Counted from the stretch's first letter, positions 8,656-17,919 are shown. The stretch is DNA of 39,431 bases from CAWINH01 sp963837425 (GCA_963837425.1 CAWINH010000020.1:1-39431); one strand, 5' to 3'. The notes: generated by a model not told the origin, from the sequence alone. Numbers and translations are program-made.

Positions 8656-9998
8656 TGACCTACTCGCCCCACACCGATCCGGAGCGGAGCCGGATGCTGG
8701 CCGCGATCGGGGTGGCCGGCATCGATGACCTGTTCGCCGACGTGCCCGAGTCGGTACGCGCGACGCGCCTCGCCGTGCCGCCGGCCCTCAGCGAGCAGGA
8801 GGTGCGCGCCGAGCTGAGCCGCCTCGCGAGCCGGAACCGGATCCCTGCCGTCTCGTTCCTCGGCGCGGGTGCATACCGGCATCTCGTGCCGTCGGTCGTC
8901 GACGAGGTCATCGGCCGCAGCGAGTTCGCCACGGCCTACACGCCGTACCAGCCGGAGGTCAGCCAGGGCACGCTGCAGAGCATCTACGAATTCCAGTCCC
9001 TGATCTGCGAGCTGACGGAGATGGAGGTCGCCAGCGCCAGCCATTACGACGGCGCAACGGCCACGGCGGAGGCGGCGCTCATGGCCTGTCGACTCACGGG
9101 TCGTCACCGGATCGCGGTGTCCGTGGCCGTCGACCCGCAGGTCCGCGCGGTCCTCCGCACCTACTGCGACGGCCCCGGCGTCGAGGTCATCGAGGTGCCC
9201 GCCGACCTGGGCCCGGGCGGCAGCGGCCTCACCGGACCCGAGGCGGCGAACGCCGCCCTCGACGAGCAGGTGGCCTGCCTCATCGCTCAGCAGCCGAACT
9301 TCTTCGGGGGGATCGAGCCGATGGCCGAGCTGGCTCGCGCGGCCCACGGCGTTGGCGCCCAGCTGGTTGCGGTGGTGGAGCCGATCTCACTCGCAGTCCT
9401 GGCTCCGCCGGGAGCCTATGACGCCGACATCGTGGCCGCCGAGGGACAGCCGCTCGGGATCGCGGTCTCGTTCGGTGGCCCGTACCTCGGAATCATGGCG
9501 GCGCGCATGGCGTCGGTGCGCCAGATGCCCGGACGCCTCGTGGGCGCCACACGGGACGCGGCGGGCCGGCGTGGCTACGTGCTCACCCTCCAGGCCCGCG
9601 AGCAGCACATCCGGCGCGAGCGGGCCGCCAGCAACATCTGCACGAACCAGGCCCTGTGCGCCCTCGCGGCGACCGCCTACCTGACCTCGGTCGGGCCCGA
9701 TGGACTCCGGGAGGTCGCCGAGCTGTCGATGACCCAGGCCCGCCACCTCGCGACGACGATCGAGGAGGCGGGACTCGGTGAGCGGCGCTTCGGCGCCCCC
9801 TATTTCGCCGAGGTCGCCATGCGCATCCCCGAGGCCGCGCGGCGCCACGCGGCGCTCGTCGATCGGGGGATCGTCGCCGGGCTGCCCCTCGAGCGGGACT
9901 ATCCGGAGCTTGATGACACGTTGCTCCTGGCGGCCACCGAGCTGACCACCGATGCCGAGATCGAGGCGTTGGTGGCAGCCCTCGAGACCGCGCGATGA
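8655..9998 (+). CDS. gcvPA: Glycine dehydrogenase (decarboxylating) subunit 1
   Basis: The alpha half of a split P protein, which with GcvPB decarboxylates glycine and loads the aminomethyl group on GcvH lipoate. At 447 aa it matches the family. Visible blocks are FLGAGAYRHLVPSVVDEV, TAYTPYQPEVSQGTLQSIYEFQSLICELTEMEVASASHYDGATA, QQPNFFGGIEPM, GQPLGIAVSFGGPYLGIMAAR and EQHIRRERAASNICTNQAL. This fold-type I subunit lacks the PLP lysine, which is in subunit 2. It starts one base into the gcvH stop and overlaps gcvPB by ATGA. Confidence 0.96.
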   Translation: MTYSPHTDPERSRMLAAIGVAGIDDLFADVPESVRATRLAVPPALSEQEVRAELSRLASRNRIPAVSFLGAGAYRHLVPSVVDEVIGRSEFATAYTPYQPEVSQGTLQSIYEFQSLICELTEMEVASASHYDGATATAEAALMACRLTGRHRIAVSVAVDPQVRAVLRTYCDGPGVEVIEVPADLGPGGSGLTGPEAANAALDEQVACLIAQQPNFFGGIEPMAELARAAHGVGAQLVAVVEPISLAVLAPPGAYDADIVAAEGQPLGIAVSFGGPYLGIMAARMASVRQMPGRLVGATRDAAGRRGYVLTLQAREQHIRRERAASNICTNQALCALAATAYLTSVGPDGLREVAELSMTQARHLATTIEEAGLGERRFGAPYFAEVAMRIPEAARRHAALVDRGIVAGLPLERDYPELDDTLLLAATELTTDAEIEALVAALETAR

Positions 9999-11623
9999 AC
10001 ATGACCGAGCGGCCTCCGACCGACCGCTCCGGGCGCGGCGCCGCATTCTCATCGCCGTCCGCCGGCGACGCGCCGCAGGTCGTGGAGCCGCTCATCATCG
10101 CCGCGTCGCGACCCGGGCGCCGGGCGGTCCGCTTCCCGGCGCCGTCCGCCACAGCCGTCGCCGCGGCGTCGCGCCAGCCCGAGGTCCCCCCGTCGGCTCG
10201 ACGCGTTGACCCGCCTGGCCTGCCCGAGGTCAGCGAGCTGGACCTCCTCCGCCATTTCAACCGGCTCAGCCACCTGAACCACTCGATCGAGATCGGCTTC
10301 TACCCGCTCGGCTCCTGCACGATGAAGTACAACCCGAAGGTGAACGAGTGGGCCGCCCGGCTGCCGGGACTGGCCGGCTCGCACCCGCTCGACCCCGCCG
10401 CGCTGAGCCAGGGCTCGCTCGAGCTCGAATGGCTGCTCGCCGAGCTGCTCCGCGAGATCAGCGGATTCGCCGCGGTCAGCCTGCAGCCCGCCGCCGGCGC
10501 GCAGGGCGAGCTGACGGGCATGCTGATGACCCGTGCCTTCCATCGGTCGCGCGGGGAGGGTGAGCAGCGCACGCGCGTGCTCATCCCCGACAGCGCCCAC
10601 GGCACGAATCCGGCGACCGCCTCGATGGTCGGGTACCAGACCGTGACGATTCCATCCAACCTGCGCGGCGGCATCGACCTCGAGGCGTTGCGCGTGGCGC
10701 TCGGGCCGGACACCGCGGCCCTGATGATCACGAACCCGAGCACCCTCGGCATCTTCGAGGACCAGATCGACGAGGTCGTGGCCGCGGTCCATGAGGCGGG
10801 CGCCATTGCCTACATGGACGGCGCCAACCTGAACGCCATCCTCGGCCGATTCCGACCGGGGGAGGCCGGCTTCGACGTCATGCACTTCAACCTGCACAAG
10901 ACGTTCTCGACACCGCACGGCGGGGGAGGGCCGGGTGCCGGCCCGGTTGGGGTCAGCGAGCGCCTGGCACCGTTCCTGCCGGGACCACTCCCGCGCCTGG
11001 TGGCTGGTGATCCGCAGGCGGTCCTGGCCAACGCCTGGGCGCGCCGCTCGACGGAGGAAGCGCGGTTCGAGCTCGAGGACCCCCGGGGCCGACCGGAGAG
11101 TATCGGCCGGGTCCGAAGCCACACCGGCAACTTCGGCATGTTCGTCCGCGCTTATGCGTACATCCGCAGCAACGGGGAGGCCGGGCTGCGGACGATCAGC
11201 GACGACGCCGTTCTGGCGGCCAACTATCTTCGGGTACGGCTGGCCGGCACCTACGACCTGCCGTATGACCGCATCTGCAAGCACGAGGTCGTGTTCAGCG
11301 GGCGTCGCCAGCGGCGGGAGTACGGGGTGAGCACCCTCGACATCGCGAAGGCGATCCTCGATCGCGGCGTCCATCCGCCGACGATCTACTTCCCGCTCAT
11401 CGTCGAAGAGGCGCTGATGATCGAGCCCACCGAGACCGAATCGCTCGAGACGCTGGACCGCTTCGCCGCGATCATGCTCGAGATCGCGGACACCGCCGCG
11501 TCGGACCCCGAGTCACTGAAGCGGGCGCCGCGCACGACCCCGGTCGGCCGCCTCGACGAGGCGTCCGCAGCCCGGCACCCCGACCTGTCCTGGAGGCCGC
11601 ATCGCACGCAGGAATTGCCGTGA
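9995..11623 (+). CDS. gcvPB: Glycine dehydrogenase (decarboxylating) subunit 2
   Basis: The PLP-bearing half of the split P protein. The cofactor lysine is K302 in HFNLHKTFSTPHGGGGPG. Other marks are PPGLPEVSELDLLRHFNRLSHLNHSIEIGFYPLGSCTMKYNPK, the substrate region FAAVSLQPAAGAQGELTGM, PDSAHGTNPATASMVGY and AYMDGANLNAILG. At 542 aa it is longer than the usual 480-500. The extra length is a low-complexity N-terminal stretch of about 45 residues before the conserved SRPGRR motif. The start at ATG 9995 is supported by the ATGA overlap with gcvPA; ATG 10001 is an alternative. It is the last gene of the operon, and a GAATGGC/GCCATTC dyad (11622-11636) overlaps the stop. Confidence 0.96.
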   Translation: MNMTERPPTDRSGRGAAFSSPSAGDAPQVVEPLIIAASRPGRRAVRFPAPSATAVAAASRQPEVPPSARRVDPPGLPEVSELDLLRHFNRLSHLNHSIEIGFYPLGSCTMKYNPKVNEWAARLPGLAGSHPLDPAALSQGSLELEWLLAELLREISGFAAVSLQPAAGAQGELTGMLMTRAFHRSRGEGEQRTRVLIPDSAHGTNPATASMVGYQTVTIPSNLRGGIDLEALRVALGPDTAALMITNPSTLGIFEDQIDEVVAAVHEAGAIAYMDGANLNAILGRFRPGEAGFDVMHFNLHKTFSTPHGGGGPGAGPVGVSERLAPFLPGPLPRLVAGDPQAVLANAWARRSTEEARFELEDPRGRPESIGRVRSHTGNFGMFVRAYAYIRSNGEAGLRTISDDAVLAANYLRVRLAGTYDLPYDRICKHEVVFSGRRQRREYGVSTLDIAKAILDRGVHPPTIYFPLIVEEALMIEPTETESLETLDRFAAIMLEIADTAASDPESLKRAPRTTPVGRLDEASAARHPDLSWRPHRTQELP

Positions 11624-11665
11624 ATGGCGGCCATTCGTTGAGCGGCGCGCTCGCCGCATCGACCG

Positions 11666-11692
11666 TTGACATCTGGCGCGACGTGCTACTCT
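11666..11692 (+). promoter_or_regulatory. Leaderless promoter for the ABC importer operon
   Basis: TTGACA at 11666-11671 matches the sigma-70 -35 consensus exactly. TACTCT at 11687-11692 follows after 15 bp. The permease ATG at 11700 is 7 nt beyond the -10 box and has no Shine-Dalgarno sequence, as expected for a leaderless transcript. Confidence 0.65.
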
Positions 11693-11699
11693 CCGTGCG

Positions 11700-12689
11700 A
11701 TGATCGACGTTGAGCGCGACATCCAGGCAGTCCCGACCATCCTGGGTGAGGCCCAGGGCGAGGGTGGGCGAAGCCTGCGCGAGATCGTCTGGGCGCGCCT
11801 CCGCCGCGATCGCGTCGCGATGGTGTGCCTGATCATCCTCATCGTCTTCTACCTGAGCGCCATCGTGGGCCCGATCGTCGGTGGCTGGGCCGGCCTCAAT
11901 CCGTACAAGCTCGACGCGACGTCGATCAGCGACCTCGGCGGCGCGCCTCTCGGCGCGTTCGGCGGCATCTCCGCCAAGCACCTCCTCGGCGTCGAGTGGG
12001 GGACCGGGCGCGACATCTTCGCTCAGCTGCTGTTCGGGCTCCGCATCTCGCTGATCATTTCGACGACCGCCACCTTCCTCACGGTCACGATCGGCACCGT
12101 GGTAGGGATCGTGGCTGGCTACAGCGGTGGCTGGACGGACAACGTCATTGGGCGGTTGATGGATCTCGTCCTCGCCTTCCCATTCCTCCTGATCATCCTC
12201 GCCCTGTCGGGTGTCATGACCGACCGGCTTACCGATCTCGGGGTGCCGCAGGGCCTCGCGTCGCGCATGCTCTACCTGATCCTGGTGATGAGCGTCTTCG
12301 GGTGGCCGTACCTGGCCCGCATCGTGCGCGGCCAGGTGCTCAGCCTTCGCGAGCGCGAGTTCGTCGAGGCCGCCGTCGCGATGGGATCGAGCAAACGGCG
12401 GATCCTCTTCACCGAGATCCTGCCAAACCTGTGGGCGCCGATCCTCGTCTATGCGACGCTGACCCTGCCCGCCTACATCGGCCTCGAGGCCGCCCTCTCC
12501 TTCCTCGGTGTGGGCGTGACCCCACCCGACACGACCTTCGGCGCGATGCTCGCGCAGTCGGTGACCTTCTTCAACGTCGTGCCGAGCTACCTGTTCATCC
12601 CCGGGACGCTGCTGGTGATCCTGGTGGTCTCGTTCAACCTGCTCGGGGACGCGCTCCGAGACGCACTCGACCCGAGAGTCACGCATTGA
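11700..12689 (+). CDS. Peptide-type ABC importer permease, DppC/OppC family
   Basis: An inner-membrane subunit of a dipeptide/oligopeptide/nickel-class importer. At 329 aa it has a cytoplasmic N-terminus, a first helix (AMVCLIILIVFYLSAIVGPIVGG), a large periplasmic loop carrying HLLGVEWGTGRDIFAQLLFGLRISLII (typical DppC LGTDxxGRDxxSRLLYGxR block), and a core of five helices. The EAA loop contacting the ATPase is FVEAAVAMGSSKRRILFTEILPN. The C-terminus DALRDALDPR is diagnostic for DppC. It is the first gene of the unit, unlike the usual order where DppC follows DppB. Confidence 0.93.
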   Translation: MIDVERDIQAVPTILGEAQGEGGRSLREIVWARLRRDRVAMVCLIILIVFYLSAIVGPIVGGWAGLNPYKLDATSISDLGGAPLGAFGGISAKHLLGVEWGTGRDIFAQLLFGLRISLIISTTATFLTVTIGTVVGIVAGYSGGWTDNVIGRLMDLVLAFPFLLIILALSGVMTDRLTDLGVPQGLASRMLYLILVMSVFGWPYLARIVRGQVLSLREREFVEAAVAMGSSKRRILFTEILPNLWAPILVYATLTLPAYIGLEAALSFLGVGVTPPDTTFGAMLAQSVTFFNVVPSYLFIPGTLLVILVVSFNLLGDALRDALDPRVTH

Positions 12690-12726
12690 TCCGGGTCGTC
12701 CCGGTCGGTGGAGGTTCCATCGGCCC

Positions 12727-12757
12727 TTGCATACGCCCCTAGGGCACCGTGTATGAT
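12727..12757 (+). promoter_or_regulatory. Promoter before the substrate-binding lipoprotein gene
   Basis: TTGCAT at 12727-12732 and TATGAT at 12752-12757 are separated by 19 bp. The leader to the TTG start at 12813 is about 50 nt and contains GGAGG at 12800-12804. This gives the solute-binding protein its own promoter inside the transporter locus. Confidence 0.5.
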
Positions 12758-12812
12758 CTGGCATCGCTTTGCGCGGGATCTTCCCGGGCCCAACTCGTTG
12801 GAGGACGGAACA

Positions 12813-14657
12813 TTGGTGAGATCACACGGGCGATCGCTCCGTGCGTTGACTCTCGGCGTTGCGGTGACGCTGGCCCTCGCGGCCTGCGGCGGCGCATCGC
12901 CATCAGCCACGACATCAGGCAGTCAGGCACCGGGAGGCTCGACGGGCGCAAGCGCCGCGCCGTCAACCGGTGGCCCAACCGCCGGCGGAACGATCTACCT
13001 CTTGACCCAGGCAGAACAGTTGCAGTATCTCGACCCCCAGCGGAACTACACCGGTGAGGACCTCGCGTTCCTCCAGTCGACGATCTATCGCTCGCTGACC
13101 TGGTACAACTGGGGCGAGGACGCGAACACTGCCAACACCCTGCAGCCGGACATGGCGACCGACACCGGAACGCCGAACGCCGACGCGACGCAGTGGAGCT
13201 TCACCCTGCGTGACGGGCTGACCTGGCAGGACGGCTCCGCGGTCACCTGTGCCGATGTCGCGTATGGCACCTCGCGAACGTTCGCGACCGACGTCATCAA
13301 CGCCGGCCCGACGTACGCGATCCAATACCTCGACATCCCGAAGGATAAGGCCGCCGCCAACGGCACCGGGTACCCGGGACCGTACACGGCGACCCCGGCT
13401 CAGCAGGCCCTCTTCGACAAGGCGGTCACCTGCGATGGGAACACGATCACCTTCAACCTGAACCAGCCCGTCGCGGACTTCAACTACACGGTCACCCTCG
13501 GCTTCTGCGCAGTGCCGAACCCGACGGATCACCCCGGCGTCGACACCGGTGAGTCGTACGGAGCCCAGTCCCCGTTCCCGATGTCCGACGGGCCGTACAA
13601 GATCGACAGCTACACGACCGGCAACGGCGGGAAGCTGATCCTGGTCCGGAACGACAAGTGGGATGCGAGCACCGACACGGTCCGCAAGGCCTATCCCGAC
13701 AAGTGGGAGATGGACTTCGGGATCGACCCCAAGGTCATCGACCAGCGGCTCCTCCAGAGCCAGGGCAACGATGCCTACGCGGTGGTGTATGGCTTAACCC
13801 AGCCCGAGAACCTGCCGACCATCTTTGCTGACGAAAACACCCCGAAGCCGGAGTACGCGGGCCGCGCGTGGAGCGCATTCGACCCCTACTCCAGGTACCT
13901 CTGGATTGACGTCAACAAGGTTCCGAACGTGAAGATCCGACAGGCGATGGCAGTCGCCGTCGACCGGGCGGCGTATCGCCTGGCCGGTGGTGGAGCGTTC
14001 GCCGGCACCCTCGGAGACGGCGTGATCAAGCCGAACATCGGCATGGACTACGCCCCGACCGGGATGTGGACCGACATGTTCGGCCAGGCAATCCCGGACA
14101 ATGGGGATCCGGACCTGGCGAAGCAGCTGATCTCCCAGTCCGGGGAGGCGGCACCCTCGCTGACCTACGACTTCCCGAACACCCCTGTGCACGCGAAGGA
14201 GGCAGACGGCATCGTCGCCTCTCTCCAGCTGGCCGGCTTCAACGTCACCGCGAACCCAATCGAGCCGGGCCAGTACTACGGCATCGTGTTCGATGACCAG
14301 AAGGCTCACGAATTCGGCTATGGCGGGTGGGGTCCCGACTGGCCGAACGCCTCGACGGTCGTCCCACCGCTGTTCACGAACACCGGTGGCTGGAATCTGT
14401 CTCGTGTCGATCAGTCGAACGCCGGGACGAATGACCCGACGTGGAACGACGACGTCAGTGCGGCGCTGTCGGAGCTCGATCGGCCGACCCAGGCCAAGGA
14501 CTGGCAGGACCTGAACAAGCGGGCGATGCAGAACGTCTTCGTGATCCCGACGACCTTCGGCCTCCAACAGAGGCTGGCCGGGACGAACCTTGGTCCCATC
14601 TACCAGTGGCCCCCGTACGGGTCGTGGGCATACGGCGTGATGTACGTGACGCCGTAG
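12813..14657 (+). CDS. ABC importer substrate-binding lipoprotein, family 5
   Basis: The extracytoplasmic solute receptor of the peptide-type importer (SBP_bac_5, PF00496), 614 aa. A lipoprotein signal peptide has Arg residues, a hydrophobic core and lipobox LALAAC with the modified Cys at residue 25, followed by a Ser/Thr/Gly-rich tether of about 40 residues. The mature domain shows DPQRNYTGEDLAFLQSTIYRSL, WSFTLRDGLTWQDGSAVTCADVAYG (the family signature block), IRQAMAVAVDR and GYGGWGPDWPN. The TTG at 12813 is chosen because GGAGG lies 8 nt upstream; GTG 12816 is an alternative. Frames upstream of 12813 lack a signal peptide start. Substrate class (peptide, nickel, sugar) cannot be told. Confidence 0.92.
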   Translation: MVRSHGRSLRALTLGVAVTLALAACGGASPSATTSGSQAPGGSTGASAAPSTGGPTAGGTIYLLTQAEQLQYLDPQRNYTGEDLAFLQSTIYRSLTWYNWGEDANTANTLQPDMATDTGTPNADATQWSFTLRDGLTWQDGSAVTCADVAYGTSRTFATDVINAGPTYAIQYLDIPKDKAAANGTGYPGPYTATPAQQALFDKAVTCDGNTITFNLNQPVADFNYTVTLGFCAVPNPTDHPGVDTGESYGAQSPFPMSDGPYKIDSYTTGNGGKLILVRNDKWDASTDTVRKAYPDKWEMDFGIDPKVIDQRLLQSQGNDAYAVVYGLTQPENLPTIFADENTPKPEYAGRAWSAFDPYSRYLWIDVNKVPNVKIRQAMAVAVDRAAYRLAGGGAFAGTLGDGVIKPNIGMDYAPTGMWTDMFGQAIPDNGDPDLAKQLISQSGEAAPSLTYDFPNTPVHAKEADGIVASLQLAGFNVTANPIEPGQYYGIVFDDQKAHEFGYGGWGPDWPNASTVVPPLFTNTGGWNLSRVDQSNAGTNDPTWNDDVSAALSELDRPTQAKDWQDLNKRAMQNVFVIPTTFGLQQRLAGTNLGPIYQWPPYGSWAYGVMYVTP

Positions 14658-14677
14658 GTCTCATTCCCGAGCAACCC

Positions 14678-14711
14678 GCCGGGGGGAGCGGCACTGCCGC
14701 TCCCCCCCGGC
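14678..14711 (+). terminator. Strong intercistronic hairpin between binding protein and permease genes
   Basis: GCCGGGGGGAGCGGC (14678-14692) pairs with GCCGCTCCCCCCCGGC (14696-14711) with one bulged C and a 3-nt loop. No T tract follows. It sits 20 nt after the binding-protein stop and 40 nt before the DppB-like start. It may attenuate read-through or protect the upstream mRNA. Confidence 0.55.
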
Positions 14712-14750
14712 CCCGTTATCCCTCGATGCTGAACAGGGAGAGCAGGAAAC

Positions 14751-15743
14751 GTGGCTGGATACATCGTTCGACGCATCCTCAGCATGATCCTGCTCCTCAT
14801 CCTCCTGAGCATCACGGTCTTCGTGCTCTTCAGCCTGCTGCCGGCCGACCCGGCGAGGCTGAGCTGCGGCAAGGCCTGCAGCCCGCAGATCATCGAGGCG
14901 AACCGACACCGCCTCGGGCTGGATGACCCGATCCCCGTCCAGTACGAGAAGTTCGTCGTCGGTCTCTTCGTTGGGCGCACGTACTCCCCGAGCTCGCCTC
15001 AGCCGATCAGGTGCGACGCGCCGTGCCTCGGCTACTCCTTCTCGCGCCACGAGCAGGTCCTGACGCTGATCATGACCGCCGCTCCCGTCACGTTCTGGCT
15101 TGCGATCGGCGGCTTCCTGCTCTGGCTGATAACCGGCATCTCGGCGGGCATCTACGCTGCGCTGCGCCGCGGGCGCTGGCAGGACCGCACGGTGATGGGC
15201 ATCGCCCTCGTCGGCTACTCGATGCCCTCGTTCTTCATCGGACTCATGCTCATCTTCTTCGTCATCCTGAAGCTGAACTGGCTCCCGTTCCCGAACTACA
15301 TCTCGCCGTTCGATAACCCGGTCCAGTTCCTCCAGACGATGATCCTGCCCTGGATCGTGATCGCGGTCCTCTACGCGGCGTTCTACATGCGCCTTACGCG
15401 GAACCAGGTGCTCGAGGTGTTCAGCGACGACTTCGTGCGGACCGCGCGCGCCAAGGGCCTGCCGGAACGGACGGTCGTAGTGAAGCACGCGCTGCGTGCC
15501 GGCCTCACGCCAATCGTCACCGCTGCCGGGCTCGACCTCGCGGGCCTCCTCGGCGGGGCGATCATCTCGGAGAACATCTTCAGCCTGCCGGGCCTCGGTT
15601 CGCTCGCGGTCAGCTCCGTGACGAACGCGGACCTGCCCGTGATCACCGGGCTCACCATGCTCACCGCGAGCTTCATCATCTTCATGAACCTGGTCGTCGA
15701 CATCCTCTATGGAGTCCTCGACCCGCGGGTGCGCGTCGCATGA
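14751..15743 (+). CDS. Peptide-type ABC importer permease, DppB/OppB family
   Basis: The second membrane subunit, 330 aa. It begins VAGYIVRRILSMILLLILLSITVFVLFSLLPADPA, the DppB N-terminal helix with the conserved R-R and the PxDP-like loop. Next comes an external loop with two Cys pairs that is absent from the E. coli proteins. The membrane core has SMPSFFIGLMLI, the EAA loop FVRTARAKGLPERTVVVKHALRAGLTPIV, GGAIISENIFSLPGLGSL and the terminal DILYGVLDPRVR. GTG 14751 is preceded by GGAGAG. It overlaps the next ATPase gene by ATGA. Confidence 0.93.
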   Translation: MAGYIVRRILSMILLLILLSITVFVLFSLLPADPARLSCGKACSPQIIEANRHRLGLDDPIPVQYEKFVVGLFVGRTYSPSSPQPIRCDAPCLGYSFSRHEQVLTLIMTAAPVTFWLAIGGFLLWLITGISAGIYAALRRGRWQDRTVMGIALVGYSMPSFFIGLMLIFFVILKLNWLPFPNYISPFDNPVQFLQTMILPWIVIAVLYAAFYMRLTRNQVLEVFSDDFVRTARAKGLPERTVVVKHALRAGLTPIVTAAGLDLAGLLGGAIISENIFSLPGLGSLAVSSVTNADLPVITGLTMLTASFIIFMNLVVDILYGVLDPRVRVA

Positions 15744-16813
15744 CGCAACCGGCCGTGCGCCCCGCGGAGGACCTCGACCGGCCATTCCTGCAGATCAACG
15801 ACCTCTCGGTGGCATTTCCCACCGAGGATGGCCTCGTCCACGCCGTGGACGGCGTCTCGCTCACCCTTGAGCGTGGGAAGACACTCGCTATCGTCGGCGA
15901 GTCCGGCTCGGGGAAGAGCGTCACCGCGCAGGCAATCATGGGGCTCGTGGATCGCAAGATGGCCCAGGTGTCGGGTCAGATCTGGCTCGACGGCGAGGAG
16001 CTGGTCGCGCTGCCCCCGGCCGAGGTCCAGGCGATCCGCGGCTCGGAGATCGCAATGATCTTCCAGGACCCCATGTCGAGCCTCCACCCGTTCTACCGCA
16101 TCGGCGACCAGATCGTCGAGGCGATTCAGGCCCATCGGAAGATCAGCAACAAGCAGGCTCGGGTGGAAACGATCGACATGCTCCGCCGGGTGGGGATCCC
16201 GGCCGTCGAACGCCGCGTCGACGCCTACCCGCACCAGCTCTCGGGCGGGATGCGCCAGCGGGTGATGATCGCGATGGCGCTCATCAACTCACCAGGGCTG
16301 CTCATCGCCGACGAGCCAACGACCGCGCTGGACGTCACCGTCCAGGCCCAGATTCTCGAGCTGATCGCGACCCTGCAGGAGGAGTTCGGGACGACGGTCA
16401 TCCTGATCACCCACGACCTCGGGATCGTCGCGGACGTATCGGACCAGGTGGCGGTGATGTATGCCGGGCGGCTCGTGGAGGTGGCGCCGACCAGCGTGAT
16501 CTACGCGGAGCCCGAGATGCCCTATACCCTCGGCCTCCTCTCGTCGGTGCCCCGCATGGACCGGTCGCTCACCGCGCGCCTGGAGCCGATTCGCGGGAAC
16601 CCGCCCTCACCGATCAACCTTCCGCCGGGCTGCGTCTTCCAGCCGCGCTGCAACTACGCGGCCCGCACCCACGGGCTCTCCATGACCGTGCGCCCCGAGC
16701 TCCTGCCGTCCGGGCCAGACCACCTGGTGCGCTGCCACCTGCCGCCCGAGGAACGCCGGCAGATCGCGCAGGAGGTTCTGCGCAACCTGTCCGGGGCGGG
16801 TGGCCCGTCATGA
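15740..16813 (+). CDS. Peptide-type ABC importer ATPase, DppD/OppD family
   Basis: A cytoplasmic ATPase subunit, 357 aa. Walker A is GESGSGKS (about residue 53), the Q loop is MIFQDPMSSLHPFYRIGDQI, the ABC signature is LSGGMRQR, Walker B is LLIADEPTTALDVTVQ, and the H-loop is ILITHDLGIV. The C-terminal oligopeptide-transporter extension LEPIRGNPPSPINLPPGCVFQPRCNYA contains the Cys pattern that can hold a 4Fe-4S cluster in relatives. One dedicated ATPase of the pair; the other follows with an ATGA overlap. Confidence 0.95.
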   Translation: MTQPAVRPAEDLDRPFLQINDLSVAFPTEDGLVHAVDGVSLTLERGKTLAIVGESGSGKSVTAQAIMGLVDRKMAQVSGQIWLDGEELVALPPAEVQAIRGSEIAMIFQDPMSSLHPFYRIGDQIVEAIQAHRKISNKQARVETIDMLRRVGIPAVERRVDAYPHQLSGGMRQRVMIAMALINSPGLLIADEPTTALDVTVQAQILELIATLQEEFGTTVILITHDLGIVADVSDQVAVMYAGRLVEVAPTSVIYAEPEMPYTLGLLSSVPRMDRSLTARLEPIRGNPPSPINLPPGCVFQPRCNYAARTHGLSMTVRPELLPSGPDHLVRCHLPPEERRQIAQEVLRNLSGAGGPS

Positions 16814-17919
16814 CGACCGAAGCGAAGGAGATCATTCGCGTCTCCGATCTCCATACCTTCTTCCCCGTGAAGTCGCGAGGGCTCATCCCGCGGACGGTGG
16901 GGCAGGTCAAGGCAGTGGATGGGATTGATCTGACCCTCAACGCCGGCGAGACCCTGGGGCTCGTGGGCGAAAGCGGGTCCGGCAAGACGACCGCGGCCCG
17001 CACGATCCTCATGCTCGTTCGGCCGACGTCGGGCTCCGTCGAAATCGACGGACAGGACATCACGCGAATGTCGGCCCGAGACCTGATGCCGATGCGGCGC
17101 AAGGCCCAGATGATCTTCCAGGATCCGTACAACGCCCTGAACCCGCGCCACACGGTGGGTACCATCGTGAGCGCACCGTTCCGTATCCAGGGGGTCGAGC
17201 CCGAGGGCGGCGTGAAGCGCGCGGTCATGGAGCTCATGGAGCGCGTCGGCCTGAACCCGGAGCACTACAACCGCTACCCGAACGAGTTCTCGGGCGGCCA
17301 GCGACAACGGATCGGGATCGCGCGGGCGATCGCGCTACGGCCGCAGCTGATCGTGTGCGATGAGCCGGTCTCGGCACTCGACGTCTCGATCCAGGCCCAG
17401 ATCCTCAACCTCCTTCGGGATCTCCAGAACGAGTTCGGCATCGCCTACCTCTTCGTGGCCCACGATCTCGCGGTCGTCCGCCAGATCTCGCATCGCGTGG
17501 CCGTCATGTATCTCGGCCACATCGTCGAGATGGCGCCGCAGGAGGTCATCTACTCCGCTCCCCTCCACCCGTACACGCACTCGCTCCTCTCGGCGGTGCC
17601 GATCCCTGATCCGCAGCAGCAGAAGCGCCGGACGCGGATCGTCCTGCAGGGCGACCTGCCGAGCCCGATCGACCCGCCCAGTGGATGCGTGTTCCGGACC
17701 CGCTGCTTCCTCGCCCAGGAGAAGTGCGCTCGCGAGGTCCCGCCGCTCGTCCAGGTCGCCCCCGGCCACCAGGTCGCGTGCCATTTCCCGGTGACCGTGT
17801 CGGAGCTGCCCGAGAAGCTGAAGGCGTCACCACCTCCGAAGGTCGACGAGGACGAAGAGGCGCCCGCGGGCCCTGTCGAGGGTGTCCACTTCTACGAGCC
17901 CGGGCCGCCGCGGGCCTGA
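16810..17919 (+). CDS. Peptide-type ABC importer ATPase, DppF/OppF family
   Basis: The second ATPase, 369 aa. It starts with the DppF-specific segment (DLHTFFPVKSRGLIPRTVGQVKAVDGIDLTL). Walker A is GESGSGKTT, the Q loop is MIFQDPYNALNPRHTVG, the signature is FSGGQRQRIGIARAIAL, Walker B is LIVCDEPVSALDVSIQ, and the H-loop is LFVAHDLAVV. The C-terminal domain carries SPIDPPSGCVFRTRCFLAQEKC. The tail (KVDEDEEAPAGPVEG) is acidic. It is the last gene of the importer operon; a hairpin follows its stop. Confidence 0.95.
   Translation: MTTEAKEIIRVSDLHTFFPVKSRGLIPRTVGQVKAVDGIDLTLNAGETLGLVGESGSGKTTAARTILMLVRPTSGSVEIDGQDITRMSARDLMPMRRKAQMIFQDPYNALNPRHTVGTIVSAPFRIQGVEPEGGVKRAVMELMERVGLNPEHYNRYPNEFSGGQRQRIGIARAIALRPQLIVCDEPVSALDVSIQAQILNLLRDLQNEFGIAYLFVAHDLAVVRQISHRVAVMYLGHIVEMAPQEVIYSAPLHPYTHSLLSAVPIPDPQQQKRRTRIVLQGDLPSPIDPPSGCVFRTRCFLAQEKCAREVPPLVQVAPGHQVACHFPVTVSELPEKLKASPPPKVDEDEEAPAGPVEGVHFYEPGPPRA

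Noticed and set aside
11472..12764. 430-codon minus-strand frame opposite the DppC-like permease
   Set aside because: Asp/His/Glu-rich shadow typical of the complement of a hydrophobic gene.
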